DNA from: Betaproteobacteria bacterium
GTDB taxonomy: Bacteria; Pseudomonadota; Gammaproteobacteria; Burkholderiales; SG8-41
NCBI GenBank assembly: GCA_016177355.1
Contig: JACOVL010000091.1
Location: forward strand, 1-16,992
Length of the DNA stretch: 16,992 bases
Direction of reading: 5' to 3'
Program-made: the position numbers and the translations under genes
Shown here: in pieces, positions 15,111 to 16,992 of the stretch
Position numbering within the stretch: position 1 is the stretch's first letter
Layout of the letters: each line of letters opens with the position of its first letter
Notes under the pieces: generated by a model
What the model was told of the DNA's origin: nothing
The model's input: the letters and a program-made list of their open reading frames with translations, nothing else
Database searches by the model: none

Positions 15111-15401
15111 ATGGAAGTTTCCATCCGCGAGCTGAAAGGCCGCCTGTCGGAATACCTGCGCAAAGTGAACGCCGGCACGGAGGTGGTCGTGACCTCGCGC
15201 GGCAGGGAGGTGGCGCGGTTGGTGCCCCCACGCACCCCACGGCGCGCGGCCTCCACCGAGGCGGAGCTGATCGCCCGTTTTCGCAGCCTTCCCTGGGTGC
15301 GGCCCGGCAGCGGTAAGAAGCCGGCCTTGCCGAAGCCTCTGCTCCACATCGGTAAAGGCGAAAAGACCCTGGCGGAGATCGTGAGCGAGCAGCGCGGATG
15401 A
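15111..15401 (+). CDS. Type II antitoxin, Phd/YefM family
   Basis: A 96-residue antitoxin. The N-terminal half, MEVSIRELKGRLSEYLRKVN followed by AGTEVVVTSRGREVARLVP, is the Phd/YefM DNA-binding and dimerisation fold (about 1-39). The C-terminal half (about 47-96) is charged with proline-rich stretches and ends KTLAEIVSEQRG, as expected of a flexible toxin-neutralising tail. GAGGG 6 bases before the ATG supports the start. Its stop overlaps the toxin start as ATGA, which is standard coupling for these pairs. It should neutralise the downstream PIN-domain toxin and repress its own promoter at the inverted repeat 15070-15097. Confidence 0.93.
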   Translation: MEVSIRELKGRLSEYLRKVNAGTEVVVTSRGREVARLVPPRTPRRAASTEAELIARFRSLPWVRPGSGKKPALPKPLLHIGKGEKTLAEIVSEQRG

Positions 15402-15829
15402 TCCTCTATCTGGATACGTCCGCGCTGGTAAAGCTGTTCGTGGAGGAAGCGTACTCGGAGCGAATCCGCCGGGCCGTCTCCGCGGCACCGCTGATCACCA
15501 CGCATGCGATCGCCTACGTGGAGGCTTGCGCCACGTTCGCGCGGGTGGCTTACGACCGCGGAGAGGATGCGCTGTTTTCCGCCTTGCGGCGGAACCTCGA
15601 CATCCAGTGGAAAGCATGGGAAATCGTCAGCGTGACCGCGTCTTTGATTCATCAGGCCGCCGATCTCGCCGGGCGCTACCGCTTGCGGGGCTACGATAGC
15701 CTTCATCTTGCCGCCGCCAAGTCCACGTTCGACGTCTTCCGCGGTCATACGCCGTTTCATCTCGCCGTTTTCGACAGTCAACTGAGCGCTGCGGCGAGAC
15801 AGGATGGAATTCCGTTGCTCGAGGCGTAG
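15398..15829 (+). CDS. vapC: Type II toxin, VapC family PIN-domain ribonuclease
   Basis: A 143-residue PIN-domain protein, expected to be an Mg2+-dependent RNase that stops translation when freed from its antitoxin. The four acidic active-site residues appear intact: Asp6 in YLDTSALVKLF, Glu42 in YVEACATFAR, Asp100 in GYDSLHLAAA and Asp126 in AVFDSQLSAAA. The pattern and length fit the VapC group that pairs with Phd/YefM-type antitoxins. The ATG overlaps the antitoxin stop by 4 bases. A 6-bp hairpin spans its stop (GAGGCG-TAG-CGCCTC, 15821-15835) but lacks a T-run. The RNA target cannot be read from sequence. Confidence 0.94.
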   Translation: MILYLDTSALVKLFVEEAYSERIRRAVSAAPLITTHAIAYVEACATFARVAYDRGEDALFSALRRNLDIQWKAWEIVSVTASLIHQAADLAGRYRLRGYDSLHLAAAKSTFDVFRGHTPFHLAVFDSQLSAAARQDGIPLLEA

Positions 15830-15864
15830 CGCCTCCGCAGCGCAAACCGCCCGCCACAGCCACG

Positions 15865-16323
15865 CTAGCCTTTGAGCCGCCAGCGCCCGGCGGCGATGTC
15901 GTCGGTGGCGCGGGCTTCGACCCAACGGCTGCCTTCACCACTTTGCTCCTTCTTCCAGAACGGCGCGCGGGTCTTCAGGTAATCCATGATGAACTCGCAG
16001 GCGGCGAAAGCGTCGCCGCGGTGACCGCTCGTCACGACCACGAGGACGATCTGGTCGGTGGGCTTGAGCGTCCCCACGCGGTGGATCACCAGCGCGTCGA
16101 TGACTTTCCAGCGCCCCTTGGCCTGGACGACGATCTCCTCGATCGCCTTCTCGGTCATGCCGGGGTAGTGCTCGAGCGTCATCCCAGCGACCGCGCCGCC
16201 GTCGTTCACGTCGCGCACCACGCCGACGAAGCTCGCCACGGCGCCGATCTTCGGATTGTTCCTGCGCAGCGCGGCAATCTCCGCGCTGACATCGAAATCC
16301 GCAGTTTGAATTCTGACCATCAT
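15865..16323 (-). CDS. moaE: Molybdopterin synthase catalytic (large) subunit MoaE
   Basis: A 152-residue cytosolic enzyme that, with MoaD, transfers sulfur to cyclic pyranopterin monophosphate to make molybdopterin. Family motifs are GAVASFVGVVRDVNDGG (about 27-43), LEHYPGMTEKAIEEI (about 50-64), ALVIHRVGTLKPTDQIVLV (about 77-95), SGHRGDAFAACEFIMDYLK (about 99-117) and TRAPFWKKE (about 118-126). The catalytic lysines match Lys117 and Lys124 in the last two blocks. Two adjacent ATGs (16323 and 16320) are possible, and no clear Shine-Dalgarno decides. It is downstream of moaD on the same strand, but 133 bp away because a repeat element occupies the gap. Confidence 0.95.
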   Translation of the reverse strand: MMVRIQTADFDVSAEIAALRRNNPKIGAVASFVGVVRDVNDGGAVAGMTLEHYPGMTEKAIEEIVVQAKGRWKVIDALVIHRVGTLKPTDQIVLVVVTSGHRGDAFAACEFIMDYLKTRAPFWKKEQSGEGSRWVEARATDDIAAGRWRLKG

Positions 16324-16336
16324 TGAAAGATCAATT

Positions 16337-16444
16337 AACCGCAGATAAACGCTGATTAACGCAGATAAGACCGATCAACAAGTTTACATTCGAAGTATTC
16401 AAGCCTCTGTTCGTATCGGCGTTCATCTGCGTTCATCGGCGGTT
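16337..16444. repeat. Interspersed inverted-repeat element between moaD and moaE
   Basis: Two 33-base arms, 16337-16369 and 16412-16444, are imperfect inverted copies (about 26 of 33 positions pair) around a 42-base AT-rich core. Each arm is three tandem 10-base units. The left arm has GCAGATAAAC, GCTGATTAAC and GCAGATAAGA; the right arm, inverted, has GCCGATGAAC, GCAGATGAAC and GCCGATACGA. Translated on the minus strand it yields the MNADERRYEQR-like peptide familiar from spurious hypothetical proteins. I recall this repeat type from many environmental bacterial genomes. It may fold in the moaD-moaE mRNA. Confidence 0.75.
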
Positions 16445-16456
16445 TCATAGGTCGAG

Positions 16457-16717
16457 TCACCCGCCGGTGACAGGTGGAAAGAAAGCCACCTCGTCGCCGT
16501 CCGCGATCTGCACGTCGCCGACCGCCATCGCCTGGTTGACGGCGGCCCGCACCGGCCTGCCCGGCGCGAGCTCCTGCTCCCACGCGCCGCCGCGCGCGAT
16601 GAGCAGCGCGCGCAGCCCTTCGAGATCGCGCACCGACGCGGGCAACGCGATGCTCTCCGAACTCTTGCCCAGAACCTCACGCAACCGGGCGAAATAAAGC
16701 ACCGTCACCATCGGCAT
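16457..16717 (-). CDS. moaD: Molybdopterin synthase sulfur carrier (small) subunit MoaD
   Basis: An 86-residue ubiquitin-fold sulfur carrier whose C-terminal Gly-Gly is adenylated and then thiocarboxylated before giving sulfur to MoaE. The start VTVLYFARLREVLGKSSE is the family N-terminus. The end is DGDEVAFFPPVTGG with the required terminal GG. Two ATGs (16717 and 16711) fit, and upstream bases give no strong ribosome-binding site for either. It follows mobB by 39 AT-rich bases and precedes moaE. Confidence 0.94.
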   Translation of the reverse strand: MPMVTVLYFARLREVLGKSSESIALPASVRDLEGLRALLIARGGAWEQELAPGRPVRAAVNQAMAVGDVQIADGDEVAFFPPVTGG

Positions 16718-16756
16718 ATTGTGCTCTGAAATTCTTTCAAATTCAATAGATTACGA

Positions 16757-16992
16757 TCAGGCCAGCCCCAAATGCCGCAAAATGAAGCTGGCGATCGCCG
16801 GCGCATCGTCGAGACCGAACTGCGGCAGCTTTGTTGCGACGCGCCGATCGCTCGCCACCGCCACGATGTCCGGGTCCTGCGGATGCAGCGGGGATTCGCC
16901 CACCGCCGCGCGATAGACCTCGAGCTTCGGCAGCTTCTCGCGCTTGAAGCCCTCCACCAGCACCAGGTCGCACGGCGAGAGCCGCTCGATCA
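16757..16992 (-). CDS. mobB: Molybdopterin-guanine dinucleotide biosynthesis adaptor MobB, C-terminal part
   Basis: The frame is open to the window edge; about 77 C-terminal residues are present and the N-terminal P-loop lies outside. CDLVLVEGFKREKLPKLEVYR is the characteristic MobB block, with the VEGFK motif, followed by DPDIVAVASDRR and a closing helix. MobB is a GTP-binding partner of MobA in attaching GMP to molybdopterin. The grouping with moaD and moaE supports the call. Confidence 0.88.
   Translation of the reverse strand, partial: IERLSPCDLVLVEGFKREKLPKLEVYRAAVGESPLHPQDPDIVAVASDRRVATKLPQFGLDDAPAIASFILRHLGLA

Noticed and set aside
15821..15835. Hairpin GAGGCG-TAG-CGCCTC at the vapC stop as a terminator
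   Set aside because: The stem is perfect but only 6 bp with a 3-base loop, and there is no T-run on either strand. It is not a convincing intrinsic terminator.
16356..16583. Possible 75-codon minus-strand gene overlapping moaD
   Set aside because: Its C-terminal peptide (MNADERRYEQR...) is a translation of the interspersed repeat and the rest is out-of-frame moaD.
16718..16756. Separate promoter for moaD in the AT-rich 39-base gap
   Set aside because: A TTGAAT and CACAAT pair is visible, but the -10 would touch the ATG, so transcription would start inside the gene. The match is too weak to list.

Overview
The window is GC-rich, gene-dense bacterial chromosome. I infer a betaproteobacterium. 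The grounds are high GC, short -10-like hexamers (TAAAAT, TAGAAT, TAAACT) close to starts, a full-length proteobacterial-type PurL of about 1300 residues, and the run yciB - bolA - parvulin isomerase converging on purL, an order I associate with that class. The assignment rests on gene content and order only; no rRNA or tRNA gene is visible.

Layout. Positions 1-2714 (+) hold the C-terminal half of an AcnA-type aconitase, translationally coupled through a GTGA overlap to an FAD-linked D-2-hydroxyacid dehydrogenase. Positions 2781-4405 (+) hold septation protein YciB, a BolA-family protein and a secreted parvulin-type prolyl isomerase. They abut purL (4406-8326, -) with no spacer. A 62-bp divergent promoter region separates purL from the bifunctional NAD(P)H-hydrate repair enzyme Nnr (8389-9882, +), whose 3' end overlaps the convergent MmgE/PrpD-family gene. 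That gene lies downstream of ilvD in an apparent two-gene minus-strand operon (9869-12983). Next on the minus strand is a monovalent cation/proton antiporter gene followed after 13 bp by a UspA-family gene (13083-14718).

Positions 14719-15110 contain no gene but are the most structured part of the window. They hold a probable structured mRNA leader for the antiporter, a solitary sequence resembling a type I-E CRISPR repeat, and a perfect inverted repeat overlapping the promoter of a Phd/YefM-VapC toxin-antitoxin pair (15111-15829, +). The right end (15865-16992, -) is a molybdenum-cofactor block: mobB (partial), moaD, then moaE, with an interspersed inverted-repeat element between moaD and moaE.

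How the parts work together. Most genes are core metabolism: the TCA cycle, purine synthesis, branched-chain amino acid synthesis, cofactor repair and molybdopterin synthesis. The parts most worth a second look are the antiporter-uspA operon with its structured leader, and the accessory vapBC locus beside it. No complete mobile element, CRISPR array, tRNA or convincing intrinsic terminator was seen.
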